From the NCBI RefSeq assembly GCF_000148995.1, contig NZ_GL538354.1, forward strand, positions 1 to 61,070: 61,070 nucleotides of DNA. Direction: 5' to 3'. The position numbers and the translations under genes were made by a program. This document shows, piece by piece, positions 36,498-45,116 of this stretch (position 1 is the stretch's first letter; every line of letters starts with the position of its first letter). The notes beneath the pieces were generated by a model. It was not told the origin of the DNA. It worked only from the letters and a program-made list of their open reading frames with translations, and searched no databases. Origin of the DNA: Listeria grayi DSM 20601 (GTDB taxonomy: Bacteria; Bacillota; Bacilli; Lactobacillales; Listeriaceae).

Positions 36498-37634
36498 TAA
36501 CCGCAAGATCCTAGCAATATTCTCACTAGCACGTTCTAAATTGGCGTCTGTCTGCTGCATCGCCGTTTCTAACTCTGTTACGCCAGATTGAATACTGAAA
36601 ACACTCGTAAATCCCTCTTGATACAGGGCGGCATTTTCAGCAGTAATACTTCCTGCTAGTGCAATCACAGGGACATCATAACGTGCAGCAAGGCTGGCAA
36701 CAGCAACGGGGACTTTCCCGGCTTTGCTTTGGTCATCCAGCTTGCCTTCGCCAGTCAAACAGAGATCGGCCTGCTGCATTTTTTCTGCTAGATCGGTATA
36801 TGTCATAACGATTTCTGCGCCGTTTTTGATTGTAGCATTGGTAAAAGCCACCAGTCCTGCAGCTAATCCGCCAGCAGCACCTGCTCCTTTTAGGGACAAA
36901 ACATCTTTACCCAAGTTTTGCCTGATCAGCTCGCCATATTGATGAAGCGCGTTATCCAATTCTTGCACAAGTTTCTTATCTGCGCCTTTTTGTGGTCCGA
37001 AAACAACACTCGCACCATATGGCCCACAAAGAGGGTTATCGACATCCGTAGCAATGATAAATGTTGTTTCAGCGACACGCGGATCTAACTTTGATACGTC
37101 GATCTTAGCCAACTGCCTCAAGGAGGAAACACCGTTTGGGAGAAGTTGGCCGTTTCTATCTAAAAAACGAATACCAAGCGCTTCGGCCATGCCTCTGCCG
37201 CCATCATTTGTGGCACTTCCGCCGACGCCGATCAAGATCGTTCGCATGCCGTCAGCCAAACATTGTTTGATCAGCTGGCCTGTTCCATAAGTAGAAGCAA
37301 TGGCGGGATCTCGCTCTGACAACTTCAAAAGTTCTAATCCACTGGCAGTGGCCATTTCGATGATACCGGTTTTACTAGCTTCGATAATGCCATAATGTGC
37401 CAGTACTGACCGACCGAGCGGGTCGCGCACATTCAGCTGCTTTTTGACTCCGCCAGCTGACATAACCACTGCATCCAGAGTTCCTTCCCCGCCATCTGCC
37501 ATTGGGGAGAGGATAAAGGCAGCCTCTGGATATACTTTTTGCATACCGCGCTGGATCGCTAAACAAACTTTTCGAGCAGACAAACTTTCTTTGAAAGAAT
37601 CTGGTGCGATCAAAATAGTAGGACTTTCTTTCAT
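36495..37634 (-). CDS. glxK: Glycerate kinase, type 1
   Basis: 379 residues of the GlxK/GarK family. Landmarks: IAPDSFKESLSARKV at the N-terminus, SPMADGGEGTLDA, GVGGSATNDGGRGMAEALG and LTGEGKLDDQS. Phosphorylates D-glycerate with ATP, feeding lower glycolysis. Ribosome site GGGAGGC precedes its ATG. It follows the PgpA-like gene by 15 bp on the same strand. Confidence 0.94.
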   Translation of the reverse strand: MKESPTILIAPDSFKESLSARKVCLAIQRGMQKVYPEAAFILSPMADGGEGTLDAVVMSAGGVKKQLNVRDPLGRSVLAHYGIIEASKTGIIEMATASGLELLKLSERDPAIASTYGTGQLIKQCLADGMRTILIGVGGSATNDGGRGMAEALGIRFLDRNGQLLPNGVSSLRQLAKIDVSKLDPRVAETTFIIATDVDNPLCGPYGASVVFGPQKGADKKLVQELDNALHQYGELIRQNLGKDVLSLKGAGAAGGLAAGLVAFTNATIKNGAEIVMTYTDLAEKMQQADLCLTGEGKLDDQSKAGKVPVAVASLAARYDVPVIALAGSITAENAALYQEGFTSVFSIQSGVTELETAMQQTDANLERASENIARILRL

Positions 37635-37649
37635 AAGAACAGCCTCCCT

Positions 37650-38150
37650 CTATTGGACGATATCGTCATGATAACTATGCGCAAGTCTGCTTGCTGCAGC
37701 TGCAGCGATCGCTCCGACGATGTCATCGAGGAAGGTATGCACATCTGTACCGTTATGCTCATTTAATTTAGCCAAAATACCTGGTTTGACTTTATCGATA
37801 TAGCCGTAATTAGTGAAACCGATCGAACCATAAACGTTGACGATCGAAAATGCCAAGATCTCATCAATACCATAAAGGCCTTCATCTGAATCAATAATAC
37901 TTTGCAGCGGTTCCACGAGTTGCTTTTGTTCCGCTAAGACATCTAGCTGAATACCAGTCAAAATCGCATTTTGAACTTCTCGTTTGCGAAGGACACGCTC
38001 TACATTTTGGCGGCAGATCTCAATATCCAAAGTAGGATGATATTTTTTTTGTAAATATAAAACAAGCTCTGCGATGTCGTCGATCGTGACGCCACGTTCT
38101 TCCAGCCAACTTCTGGCTTTTGCTTCTAAGACACTTTGTTTTTCAACCAT
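37650..38150 (-). CDS. Phosphatidylglycerophosphatase A-like protein (YutG)
   Basis: 166 residues from ATG 38150 (ribosome site GAGGTGAT). PgpA-type signature: DEILAFSIVNVYGSIGFTNYG and HTFLDDIVGAIAAAAASRLAH. In this family the YutG branch lacks clear membrane segments, so a phosphatidylglycerophosphate phosphatase role is plausible but unproven. The frame is open 33 bases further upstream without a ribosome site. Confidence 0.85.
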   Translation of the reverse strand: MVEKQSVLEAKARSWLEERGVTIDDIAELVLYLQKKYHPTLDIEICRQNVERVLRKREVQNAILTGIQLDVLAEQKQLVEPLQSIIDSDEGLYGIDEILAFSIVNVYGSIGFTNYGYIDKVKPGILAKLNEHNGTDVHTFLDDIVGAIAAAAASRLAHSYHDDIVQ

Positions 38151-38237
38151 TATGATCACCTCATCATTAAAATGAAAAAGCATCCTAAAAAGGGATAGCG
38201 GATTATTCCTTTTTAGAACACTTCAATTATTCTATGT

Positions 38238-38477
38238 TTAATATACTTGAACGACTTCTTTAAAGCCGATCAACTTATCTGCAAGTGTTGTTTCTAGTCC
38301 CACTTTTAGTGTGATTTCTGAGCTTGCGCAAGACTCACATGCTCCTAAAAGTTTGATTTTGACAGTACCGTCTTTCGTAACATCGATCAATTCATAGTCG
38401 CCACCATCACGTGCAAGGTAGGGACGGAACTTTTGAAGCGCTCGCTCGACCGCTTCATAGCTGATTTCTTCCATCAT
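38238..38477 (-). CDS. NifU C-terminal-like Fe-S carrier (YutI)
   Basis: 79 residues made only of the NifU C-terminal domain, with Cys pair CESCASS and the RPYLARDGGD motif. Such proteins carry or transfer Fe-S clusters; works downstream of the SUF scaffold at 14123-19307. Ribosome site AAAGGAGG; own -10 TATAAT on the minus strand (38513-38518). Two adjacent ATGs; the first is taken. Confidence 0.93.
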   Translation of the reverse strand: MMEEISYEAVERALQKFRPYLARDGGDYELIDVTKDGTVKIKLLGACESCASSEITLKVGLETTLADKLIGFKEVVQVY

Positions 38478-38569
38478 AATAGAAACAGCCTCCTTTGAAT
38501 GCTTATATCCCTATTATAACAGGTTGTTGCTAAAAGAAAACTATTAATATCCGAAGCCCATTTTCCCAT

Positions 38570-38746
38570 AAAAAAAGGCGCGCTCCTAAGGCTCAAAAAG
38601 GAACGCGGTTCTACTAAAAAAAGTAGATAAAAGTTACAGGTTACTATACCTGTAAACAAAAGGGAGTGTTGCTAGATCCAAATCATCTGACCCAAGATAG
38701 CAACTTCATTTCAACACTTAGGCGCATTAAAGCACCATAGATGTTG
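38570..38746 (-). ncRNA. Candidate small structured RNA with own promoter and terminator
   Basis: No ORF. From the minus strand: hairpin GGTGC/GCGCC (38721-38736), hairpin GTTGCTA/TAGCAAC (38668-38704), single-stranded ACTCCCTTTT (38658-38667), hairpin TTACAGGT/ACCTGTAA (38634-38655), hairpin CTACT/AGTAG (38611-38626), and a final stem (38579-38607) followed by T7. The final stem pairs better on the minus strand, where a C-A mismatch becomes G-U. About 175 nt. The ACTCCC stretch can pair with ribosome sites, as in LhrC-type RNAs. Alternative: an attenuator leader of the NifU-like gene, but that gene has its own promoter. Confidence 0.6.
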
Positions 38747-38751
38747 GGACA

Positions 38752-38781
38752 ATTATAATATAAGACAGAATTATCTGTCAA
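38752..38781 (-). promoter_or_regulatory. Strong sigma-A promoter of the candidate small RNA
   Basis: On the minus strand TTGACA (38776-38781) and TATAAT (38752-38757), both consensus, 18-bp spacer. Predicted start about 38745. No coding region follows before a terminator. Confidence 0.8.
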
Positions 38782-38854
38782 CCATTATCTAAACAAGATA
38801 GTCGCAATTGCCGATAAGATTCGTTACAATATGGATAGAAAGGTGGGAAATAAA

Positions 38855-39184
38855 ATGACAGAAGCAGTGACTATTTATGTGTATGGTTCTTCCATTCCAT
38901 GTGCCAGTTGTGTAGGTGCTCCGTCCTCTAAAGAAACAGAAGAATGGCTGCGGGCAGCAATCAGAAGGAAGTTTCCGGAACAGTCATTCCGCGTGACCTA
39001 TGTTGATATTTTTGACCCGCCAAACCAGCAGGAGACCCGGCAACTCGCAGAAAAAATCGTGGAAGAAGACTATATCTACCCAGTTATCGTTGTGGATAAT
39101 GAAGTGGTGGCCGAGGGAAATCCGCGGCTGAAGGATATCTATGCGATCATGCTGGATAGAGGATATATAGCGCAACCATCTTAA
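38855..39184 (+). CDS. yuzD: YuzD-like protein (DUF1462)
   Basis: 109 residues from ATG 38855, preceded by AAAGGTGGG; upstream in-frame ATG lacks a ribosome site. Thioredoxin-like small protein with [17 protein letters not shown] (CxxC) at its N-terminus and [18 protein letters not shown]. Function unknown; a disulfide or metal role is suggested by the cysteines. Precedes yuzB by 14 bp. Confidence 0.9.
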   Translation: MTEAVTIYVYGSSIPCASCVGAPSSKETEEWLRAAIRRKFPEQSFRVTYVDIFDPPNQQETRQLAEKIVEEDYIYPVIVVDNEVVAEGNPRLKDIYAIMLDRGYIAQPS

Positions 39185-39198
39185 AGGAGAGGGCAGAA

Positions 39199-39438
39199 AT
39201 GAACCCGATTGTCGAATTTTGTGTGAACAACCTGGCGCAAGGATCACAAGCAGTTTATGAGAAGTTGGAGAATGATCCGAATCTAGATGTCGATGTCATC
39301 GAATATGATTGTCTGACTTACTGCGATCTATGTGCAACCAGCTTGTTTGCATTAGTGGATGGAGAAGTCGTTAGAGGGAGCAATGCCGAAGAACTTGCTG
39401 CCAATATCTATCGCTTTTTGGAAGAAAATCCCATATAA
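39199..39438 (+). CDS. yuzB: YuzB-like protein (DUF1450)
   Basis: 79 residues with four cysteines ([15 protein letters not shown]), thioredoxin-like/DUF1450 family. Function unknown; the cysteine cluster could bind a metal or Fe-S cluster. Ribosome site AAAGGAGAG. It forms a two-gene operon with yuzD and ends at a double hairpin. Confidence 0.9.
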   Translation: MNPIVEFCVNNLAQGSQAVYEKLENDPNLDVDVIEYDCLTYCDLCATSLFALVDGEVVRGSNAEELAANIYRFLEENPI

Positions 39439-39440
39439 AA

Positions 39441-39507
39441 AATGGACAAAAGCCAGTTGACTTTGTCCATTCCATAGGCGCCTTCGCTGAAAAGCAAGGC
39501 GCTTTTT
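39441..39507. terminator. Double hairpin terminator between yuzB and a convergent gene
   Basis: AATGGACAAA/TTTGTCCATT (39441-39471) followed by GCGCCTT/AAGGCGC plus T6 (39479-39507). Confidence 0.85.
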
Positions 39508-40139
39508 TAATTCCAAAAATCCTCGATCTTAGTAGATCCGTTTTCAATGGTATAGATTTTCTGATAAGCTTTTTCGACTGGAAGAACTTCTGTGACGAAA
39601 GCCGCAACATCCGCGCGTGAGATTTTTTCGGTAGGCGCGTTATTAACGACTTCACCGACTTTCCCAGTAGGCTCATCATTTGTGAGAGCAACGGGACGGA
39701 CGATGGTGTAATCTAGACCGCTTTCGATCAATGCGTCATCTGCCCGGCCTTTTGCTGCTAGATAATGAGCAAGCGAATCAGGTCCTTTATCAGGTTCGCC
39801 GGCGAAAATCGTACTGATCAGTACAAAGCGTTTCACACCTTTTTGCTTGGCAGTCTCGATCGCGCGGATCGCTCCTTGTTCGTCGACGGCAGTTGTTTTT
39901 TCAGGACCACCGCTTCCGCCAGAACCAGCCGCGAAGACAACTGCATCGATTTCATCATAAGCGTAGCTGAAATCTTTTTCAAGATCTGCGATAACGGGTT
40001 TTCCTCCAAGTTTGGAAAGCGTATCACCTTGTTCTGCTTTACGCACCATTGCCCGTACAAAATAACCTTTTTCCAAGGCTAACTTTTCCACGATTTGCTT
40101 GCCGATCTGGCCATTTGATCCGATAACTAAAACATTCAC
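39507..40139 (-). CDS. NAD(P)-binding atypical SDR protein (YhfK-like)
   Basis: 210 residues from GTG 40139 (ribosome site GGAGGCG); longer frame upstream has no ribosome site. Rossmann motif VIGSNGQIGKQIVEKL at the N-terminus, then VRAMVRK, AAGSGGSGG and DYTIVRP. Belongs to the SDR a5/NmrA-like group; a redox or flavin-reductase-type role is likely, substrate unknown. Confidence 0.9.
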   Translation of the reverse strand: MNVLVIGSNGQIGKQIVEKLALEKGYFVRAMVRKAEQGDTLSKLGGKPVIADLEKDFSYAYDEIDAVVFAAGSGGSGGPEKTTAVDEQGAIRAIETAKQKGVKRFVLISTIFAGEPDKGPDSLAHYLAAKGRADDALIESGLDYTIVRPVALTNDEPTGKVGEVVNNAPTEKISRADVAAFVTEVLPVEKAYQKIYTIENGSTKIEDFWN

Positions 40140-40192
40140 TCTATCGCCTCCAAAATTTCTATAGTTATTATTTCCCGGTCTTGCCAAAATAA

Positions 40193-40229
40193 AACAAGGG
40201 GCCACGCCTAATTAGACGTGGCCCCTTGT
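40193..40229. terminator. Terminator of the ferredoxin-NADP reductase gene
   Basis: ACAAGGGGCCACG pairs with CGTGGCCCCTTGT; on the minus strand a T-rich run follows. It sits just beyond the stop at 40234. Confidence 0.9.
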
Positions 40230-40233
40230 AGAA

Positions 40234-41238
40234 TCACTTGTCTTGATCGAACAATGAGCTAGAGTGCATTGGTTGCACGCGGGCTTTAGGATCGATAAAA
40301 TGCATCGCGTTATTAACAGCAGTTGGTGCTTCACCAAAACCAGTGGCAATCAGTTTCACTTTGCCGTCATACGTACAAATATCACCCGCACTGTAGATGC
40401 CGGGAATGTTCGTTTCCATTTTGGAATTGACGACGATCGAATTTCGTTCGAGATCCAAACCGAAATCTTTGATCGGTCCCAGCGAGGAAACAAAGCCATA
40501 ATTGATGATAAAGTCATCGACCTCTAAAAGTTCTTTTTTGTCACCCTTCACTTCATCTAAAGCAATTGCGGACAAACCACTTTCATCGCCTACGATGCTA
40601 GTAGGGATGAAAGGAGTCATGATCTTGACATTACTCTTTTCCAAATTGGAGACGCTATGTTCATGTGCGCGGAAAGCATTGCGACGATGGATGATCGATA
40701 CTTCGGCAGCGATCGGCTCCAGCATCAGCGCCCAGTCGACAGCGGAATCACCGCCACCGCAGACAGCCACCCGGCGCCCTGAAAAGCGACTCAAGTCGTT
40801 GATGAAGTAGTGGAGGTTTTTCCCTTCGTATTGTTTAGCTTCTTCCAACTCCAAACGGCGCGGTTGAAAAGCGCCATTACCAGCAGTGATGATGATCGAC
40901 TTGCTGTAATGGATATCTGTTTCCGTTGTGATCTCAAAAGTGCCATCCGCCTGCTTTTCCACGGCTTGTACTGCTTCACCGAGACAAACGGTTGGATCGA
41001 ATGGTTGCATTTGTTCGGTTAAATTATTGACGAGTTCCTGCGCGCGAACAGCGGGGAAACCGGGGATGTCATAAATATATTTTTCTGGATATAGTGTCGA
41101 AAGCTGACCGCCTAATTGAGGAAGGCTTTCGATTATTTTCACACTGGCTTTACGCATTCCTGCATAAAAAGCGGCAAAAAGACCAACTGGGCCTCCGCCG
41201 ATAATGGTGATATCATAAATTTTGGTAGTGTCGTCCAA
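40234..41238 (-). CDS. yumC: Ferredoxin/flavodoxin--NADP reductase, TrxB-like type (YumC)
   Basis: 334 residues from TTG 41238 (AAGGAGG, 8-bp spacing). FAD motif [16 protein letters not shown] and NADPH motif [11 protein letters not shown], with no CxxC redox pair, which separates it from thioredoxin reductase. Supplies reduced ferredoxin or flavodoxin from NADPH. Next to the divergent NDH-2 gene, as in Bacillus yumC-yumB. Confidence 0.94.
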   Translation of the reverse strand: MDDTTKIYDITIIGGGPVGLFAAFYAGMRKASVKIIESLPQLGGQLSTLYPEKYIYDIPGFPAVRAQELVNNLTEQMQPFDPTVCLGEAVQAVEKQADGTFEITTETDIHYSKSIIITAGNGAFQPRRLELEEAKQYEGKNLHYFINDLSRFSGRRVAVCGGGDSAVDWALMLEPIAAEVSIIHRRNAFRAHEHSVSNLEKSNVKIMTPFIPTSIVGDESGLSAIALDEVKGDKKELLEVDDFIINYGFVSSLGPIKDFGLDLERNSIVVNSKMETNIPGIYSAGDICTYDGKVKLIATGFGEAPTAVNNAMHFIDPKARVQPMHSSSLFDQDK

Positions 41239-41358
41239 AAGAATTCCTCCTTATTATGGGTACAATACAGCTATTTTAGCATAAAATCAGTTAAAAAGAA
41301 CAGCTTTTCTTACGGAAGCGGATACTTATAAAAAGATAAAAAAAGTAAGTTTATCTTC

Positions 41359-41387
41359 TTGAAAATGCTTGTGAAAAAGTCTATGAT
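41359..41387 (+). promoter_or_regulatory. Sigma-A promoter of the NDH-2 gene
   Basis: TTGAAA (41359-41364), 17-bp spacer, TATGAT (41382-41387). It leaves a leader of about 115 nt; a second TTGACA at 41400-41405 has no matching -10. Confidence 0.6.
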
Positions 41388-41508
41388 AGAATAGTGAGTT
41401 GACATTTTCACTTAGTAATAGATGTTTAGCGCAATCTATCTAGAAGTGAGAAATATTTGCAAAATTATTTGTGAAGAAAAATATAAGGGAAAGTAGATGT
41501 GATTACAG

Positions 41509-42720
41509 ATGAGCAAATCTAAAATTGTCATTCTAGGTGCTGGTTACGGCGGTCTTAGAACGTTACGTAAATTACAGCAATCGAACATCGATGCGGAAAT
41601 CGTATTGGTTAACAAGAATGACTATCATCATGAAACAACTTGGCTGCACGAGGCAGCTGCAGGTACGATCGAACCAGAAAAATTGATGTACTCGATCGAT
41701 AAAGTAGTGAACAAATCAAAAACAACTTTCATCCAAGATACTGTTGAAAAAATCAACAAAGACGAAAAAACAGTTACCCTAACTACAAAAGGGGAGATCG
41801 CATACGATTATCTATTGATCGCATTAGGTTCCGAAGCAGAAACTTTCGGTATCAGTGGGTTGAAAGAGTATGCACATACTATCACAAGCGTAGATTCTGT
41901 TAAAAAGATCCGCGCACACATTGAAGCACAATTTGCGAAATGGAAATCCGAACAACGCGATGAACTATTGACAATCATCGTTGGTGGAGCAGGATTTACG
42001 GGTATCGAATTCTTAGGGGAATTAACAAACCGTATTCCTGAATTAGTGAAAACATACGACGTTCCTCGTGAAAAAGTTCGTATCGTTTGTCTAGAAGCTG
42101 CTCCTCGCGTACTTCCACAATTCGATGAAAAATTAGTTAGCTACGGCGTTGGTGTATTAGAAGACCGCGGTGTAGAGTTTAAAGTGGGCAAACCAGTTAA
42201 AGAAGCAAATGCAGACGGCGTTAAATATGCGGAAAGCGAAAACGATGTTCGCGAGATCAAAGCAGCAACGATCATTTGGGCTGCCGGCGTTCGTGGGAAT
42301 AGCGTGATCGAAGCTTCTGGCTTTGAAGCAGGCCGTGGCCGTGTGAAAGTAAACAATAACTTAACTGTACCAAATAATGAAGAGATCTTGATCGTAGGCG
42401 ACTGTTCCTTGATCATTAATCCGAATAATGAACGTCCATACCCACCAACGGCACAAATTGCGTTGCAACAAGCAGATATAGCTGCGAAAAATCTAATCAA
42501 ATTGGTCAACGGCCAATCTGATTTAGAAGATTTCGTTTATCACGAAAAAGGAACAGTATGTTCCATCGGTGATAATGATGCGATCGGCGTTGTTATGGGC
42601 AAACCGCTTAAAGGTTATCCGGCATCTGTCATGAAAAAAGTGATCGACGACCGTGCGCTCTTAATGCTAGGCGGAGCTGGCGTTTTAGCTAGTAAAGGGA
42701 AATTCCAGTTCTACAAATAA
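41509..42720 (+). CDS. ndh: Type II NADH dehydrogenase (NDH-2)
   Basis: 403 residues. FAD motif ILGAGYGGLRTL, NADH motif IIVGGAGFTGIEFLGEL and quinone-side segment PYPPTAQIALQQA. Membrane-associated, passes electrons from NADH to menaquinone without pumping protons; main entry to respiration in Listeria-type cells. Monocistronic with a strong terminator. Confidence 0.95.
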   Translation: MSKSKIVILGAGYGGLRTLRKLQQSNIDAEIVLVNKNDYHHETTWLHEAAAGTIEPEKLMYSIDKVVNKSKTTFIQDTVEKINKDEKTVTLTTKGEIAYDYLLIALGSEAETFGISGLKEYAHTITSVDSVKKIRAHIEAQFAKWKSEQRDELLTIIVGGAGFTGIEFLGELTNRIPELVKTYDVPREKVRIVCLEAAPRVLPQFDEKLVSYGVGVLEDRGVEFKVGKPVKEANADGVKYAESENDVREIKAATIIWAAGVRGNSVIEASGFEAGRGRVKVNNNLTVPNNEEILIVGDCSLIINPNNERPYPPTAQIALQQADIAAKNLIKLVNGQSDLEDFVYHEKGTVCSIGDNDAIGVVMGKPLKGYPASVMKKVIDDRALLMLGGAGVLASKGKFQFYK

Positions 42721-42728
42721 AAACAAAA

Positions 42729-42775
42729 TGAAAAGAGGTGATACACCAGCCCGCTGGATATCACCTCTTTTTTTA
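42729..42775. terminator. Bidirectional terminator between ndh and yuiD
   Basis: AGAGGTGATA pairs with TATCACCTCT, with A/T runs on both sides. Confidence 0.9.
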
Positions 42776-43246
42776 TAGGAATAATTCAAACAGGATACCG
42801 ATTACGATCCCTGTTACTGCTCCGAAAAATACTTCTACTGGCTTATGACCAAGTAATTCTTTCAAATGCTTGGTTTTTTCTTCTTGCTTTTCCGCCGTCA
42901 ATCCTTTTGCGTGAACAACAAATTCTTGGAAATCCAGTGTTAGTTTGTTCAGTACGATGGCTTGCTCCCCGGCCTGCCGTCTAACACCAGTAGCATCGAA
43001 CATGACGATGACGCCGAACACTACGGCGATTGCGAAATAAGGAGAGCCGAAACCATGTTCTACTGCCAGTGTAGTCATCAGCGCCGTTACTGCAGCGGAG
43101 TGCGAGCTTGGCATACCGCCCGTTGAAAACATCAAGCCCCATTCGATTTTTCGGTAAACGATCAAATGGATCGGAACTTTGATAAACTGCGCGAATAAGA
43201 TTGCTACAATAGAAGCAATAAAAGGTATATTAGTGAATAAGTCCAT
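42773..43246 (-). CDS. yuiD: Divergent PAP2 family protein (YuiD, DUF212)
   Basis: 157 residues, four membrane segments. Motif GGMPSSHSAAVTALM (PAP2-like phosphatase signature) and FDATGVRRQAGEQA. Member of the DUF212 branch of acid phosphatase/vanadium haloperoxidase proteins; probably a membrane lipid phosphatase, not demonstrated. Confidence 0.9.
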   Translation of the reverse strand: MDLFTNIPFIASIVAILFAQFIKVPIHLIVYRKIEWGLMFSTGGMPSSHSAAVTALMTTLAVEHGFGSPYFAIAVVFGVIVMFDATGVRRQAGEQAIVLNKLTLDFQEFVVHAKGLTAEKQEEKTKHLKELLGHKPVEVFFGAVTGIVIGILFELFL

Positions 43247-43374
43247 GGAAATCTCCCCTGTCTAAAGCTTTATAATTTATTTTACCACAAAGCAAGTATT
43301 AAAAACGCCATCTGCTCGCAAGGAAGCGTAATAATTTGTATAATAGAGATATTCTACTAGAAGAAGGTGTTTTT

Positions 43375-43746
43375 ATGGCATTTCATGAAACGATCGGAAT
43401 TATTACCGAACATTTGGAAAAGGGAAAAGCAATCTTAAAACTTCCGGTCACAGAAGCAGTCCTGCAGCCGTTCGGTTATCTGCACGGTGGTGTATCGGTC
43501 GCACTTGCTGAACATGCAGCTAGTATGGGAGCGAGTAAAATGATCGCAGAAGATGAGATCGTTTTTGGATTGGAGATCAATGCCAATCATCTGGCTTCTA
43601 AGCAATCAGGCGAACTTACCGCAACAGCACTACCTATTCATATCGGTAAAACGACCCACGTCTGGGAAGTAAAGATCACAGATGAAACGAATCGTTTGAT
43701 CTGTATTAGCCGCTGTACGATCGCGGTAAAGAAAAAAAGACAGTAA
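43375..43746 (+). CDS. Hotdog-fold thioesterase (PaaI/YuxO-like)
   Basis: 123 residues from ATG 43375 (AGAAGGTG upstream). Hotdog motif LHGGVSVALAEHAASMGA with catalytic Glu, and GLEINANHLAS. Homologues hydrolyse acyl-CoA, including 1,4-dihydroxy-2-naphthoyl-CoA in menaquinone synthesis; which one here is open. A TATAAT lies at 43339-43344. Confidence 0.88.
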   Translation: MAFHETIGIITEHLEKGKAILKLPVTEAVLQPFGYLHGGVSVALAEHAASMGASKMIAEDEIVFGLEINANHLASKQSGELTATALPIHIGKTTHVWEVKITDETNRLICISRCTIAVKKKRQ

Positions 43747-43780
43747 TAGGGAAATCACTTTAGATTTCCCTATTTTTCTT
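43746..43780. terminator. Terminator between the thioesterase gene and mrpG
   Basis: TAGGGAAATC pairs with GATTTCCCTA around ACTTTA, followed by T5 on +. Overlaps the mrpG stop and probably serves both strands. Confidence 0.75.
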
Positions 43781-44363
43781 CCTTTTTATCCTCAGTTTTA
43801 TTTTCTTCTTCTTCCTCGGCGATGATCTCGCCTTCGGAATCTTCTTCTTGTTTTTCGACTGTTTCTGATTCTTTTTCGCGAGCTTCTTCTTCCTCATGGT
43901 CTTGTTTCTCGATTCGTTCTACTTCCCTATCCCATTCGAGTCGATCTTCCAATTCTTCTTTTTCCTGACGCGCTTTTTCGACTTGTTCTTGTCTGATGAT
44001 CAAATTACGGCGCTGTTTGATATCTTCTTTTTTCACCGACCGCAGCTGGTCACGAACCCGGATCGCCAGTGGAACGCCGGTGTCATAAGCGGCACGGTTG
44101 ATAAAGTGCGACGCAACCGGTGTGGTCAGATAGATGAACAAAATTGCTAATATCAAGCGAGCATTAAAGCCCTCGCCGGAATGGAAAAAGTAGCCGACTG
44201 TCGTAAACAACAGCAGGCTGACACCAAATGTGTTACTCACCCCGGCAGCATGCGTCCTTGTATAAACATCGGGAAGTCGAATGACGCCGACCGCAGCAAG
44301 GACGCTAAGCAGCCCGCTGATGATGATCAAAATCGAAATGATCCACTCAATTATCACGTTCAC
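43770..44363 (-). CDS. mrpG: Na+/H+ antiporter subunit MrpG with long acidic tail
   Basis: 197 residues. The first 110 are the MrpG membrane part (three segments). The rest is a charged coiled-coil-like tail of about 85 residues (EKARQEKEELEDRLEWDREV..., ending EEEEENKTEDKKEEK), much longer than common MrpG proteins of about 120-140. GTG start overlapping mrpF by 17 bp. Last gene of mrpABCDEFG; subunit of the hetero-oligomeric Mrp antiporter. Confidence 0.92.
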   Translation of the reverse strand: MNVIIEWIISILIIISGLLSVLAAVGVIRLPDVYTRTHAAGVSNTFGVSLLLFTTVGYFFHSGEGFNARLILAILFIYLTTPVASHFINRAAYDTGVPLAIRVRDQLRSVKKEDIKQRRNLIIRQEQVEKARQEKEELEDRLEWDREVERIEKQDHEEEEAREKESETVEKQEEDSEGEIIAEEEEENKTEDKKEEK

Positions 44364-44634
44364 GTTCGATCACCTTCCCTTTTTCAATAAATTTCGCATA
44401 CGAAATCGTTCCAATAAATGCCAACAAGGCAATCAAGAGAATAACATCTAAATAAGCATCTGTATCATAGAAAATCGAAAGCAGTGCTACGATCGCTACA
44501 AGATTCATTCCAGTAGAATCGAGCGCGACTGCTTTATCTGAGGTGGTAGGTCCTTTGAGCATTCGATATAGGTATAAGAAAGTCGAGATGGAATAAAGCA
44601 ATAGTCCGATCGACAAAGCGATTTTTAAAATCAT
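44347..44634 (-). CDS. mrpF: Na+/H+ antiporter subunit MrpF
   Basis: 95 residues, three membrane segments, MrpF signature YRMLKGPTTSDKAVALDSTGMNL. Stop-start overlaps join it to mrpE (4 bp) and mrpG (17 bp). Small membrane subunit needed for antiport. Confidence 0.94.
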   Translation of the reverse strand: MILKIALSIGLLLYSISTFLYLYRMLKGPTTSDKAVALDSTGMNLVAIVALLSIFYDTDAYLDVILLIALLAFIGTISYAKFIEKGKVIERERDN

Positions 44635-45110
44635 CCGTGAAACACCTCCATAATGGCACCTTCATAAGATTTACGGATCGTTGCGATTTCTTCTTCGATG
44701 TTTGGCACATGCAAGGAATGGACATAAATAACTTTATAATCATCGGAAATATCAATGGAAAGTGTCCCAGGAGTAAGTGTGATCATGATCGCCAGCATGG
44801 TTACTTCCCAGTTTGTCTCCAGCGTTGTGTCATAACGAAATATACCAGGTCGGATATTCATATCCTTTCGCAAAATAATCCGAGCAACATGGACTGTTGA
44901 GATAATCAAATCATGGATAAAGAAATATACCAATTTGACGAGTGCGAATAATCGAAAGAGGTAAAACCGGGAGCCAAGGAAACGGCGCATAAAGAAGAGC
45001 AGCACGATCCCGATCAAAAACCCGATAATGAACGTTCCTACTGTAAATGAAGATTCAAGGAACATCCATAAAGCGGCGAGAATTATATTGATAATCAATT
45101 GAAAGGCCAT
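44631..45110 (-). CDS. mrpE: Na+/H+ antiporter subunit MrpE
   Basis: 159 residues from ATG 45110, with GGAGAG nine bases upstream; a GTG six bases further up is too near that site. MrpE features: FIHDLIISTVHVARIIL and ITLTPGTLSID. Usual length (about 158). Part of the Mrp complex; six bases behind mrpD. Confidence 0.93.
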   Translation of the reverse strand: MAFQLIINIILAALWMFLESSFTVGTFIIGFLIGIVLLFFMRRFLGSRFYLFRLFALVKLVYFFIHDLIISTVHVARIILRKDMNIRPGIFRYDTTLETNWEVTMLAIMITLTPGTLSIDISDDYKVIYVHSLHVPNIEEEIATIRKSYEGAIMEVFHG

Positions 45111-45116
45111 AAACAC

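Noticed and set aside
38602-38612. GAACCGCG on the minus strand resembles the T-box core
   Set aside because: The AGGGTGG part before it is missing, there is no stem I with a specifier loop, and no aminoacyl-tRNA synthetase or amino-acid gene follows.
41239-41508. Rex operator upstream of ndh
   Set aside because: TTGTGAA half-sites occur (near 41370 and 41470) but without a matching second half at the right spacing.
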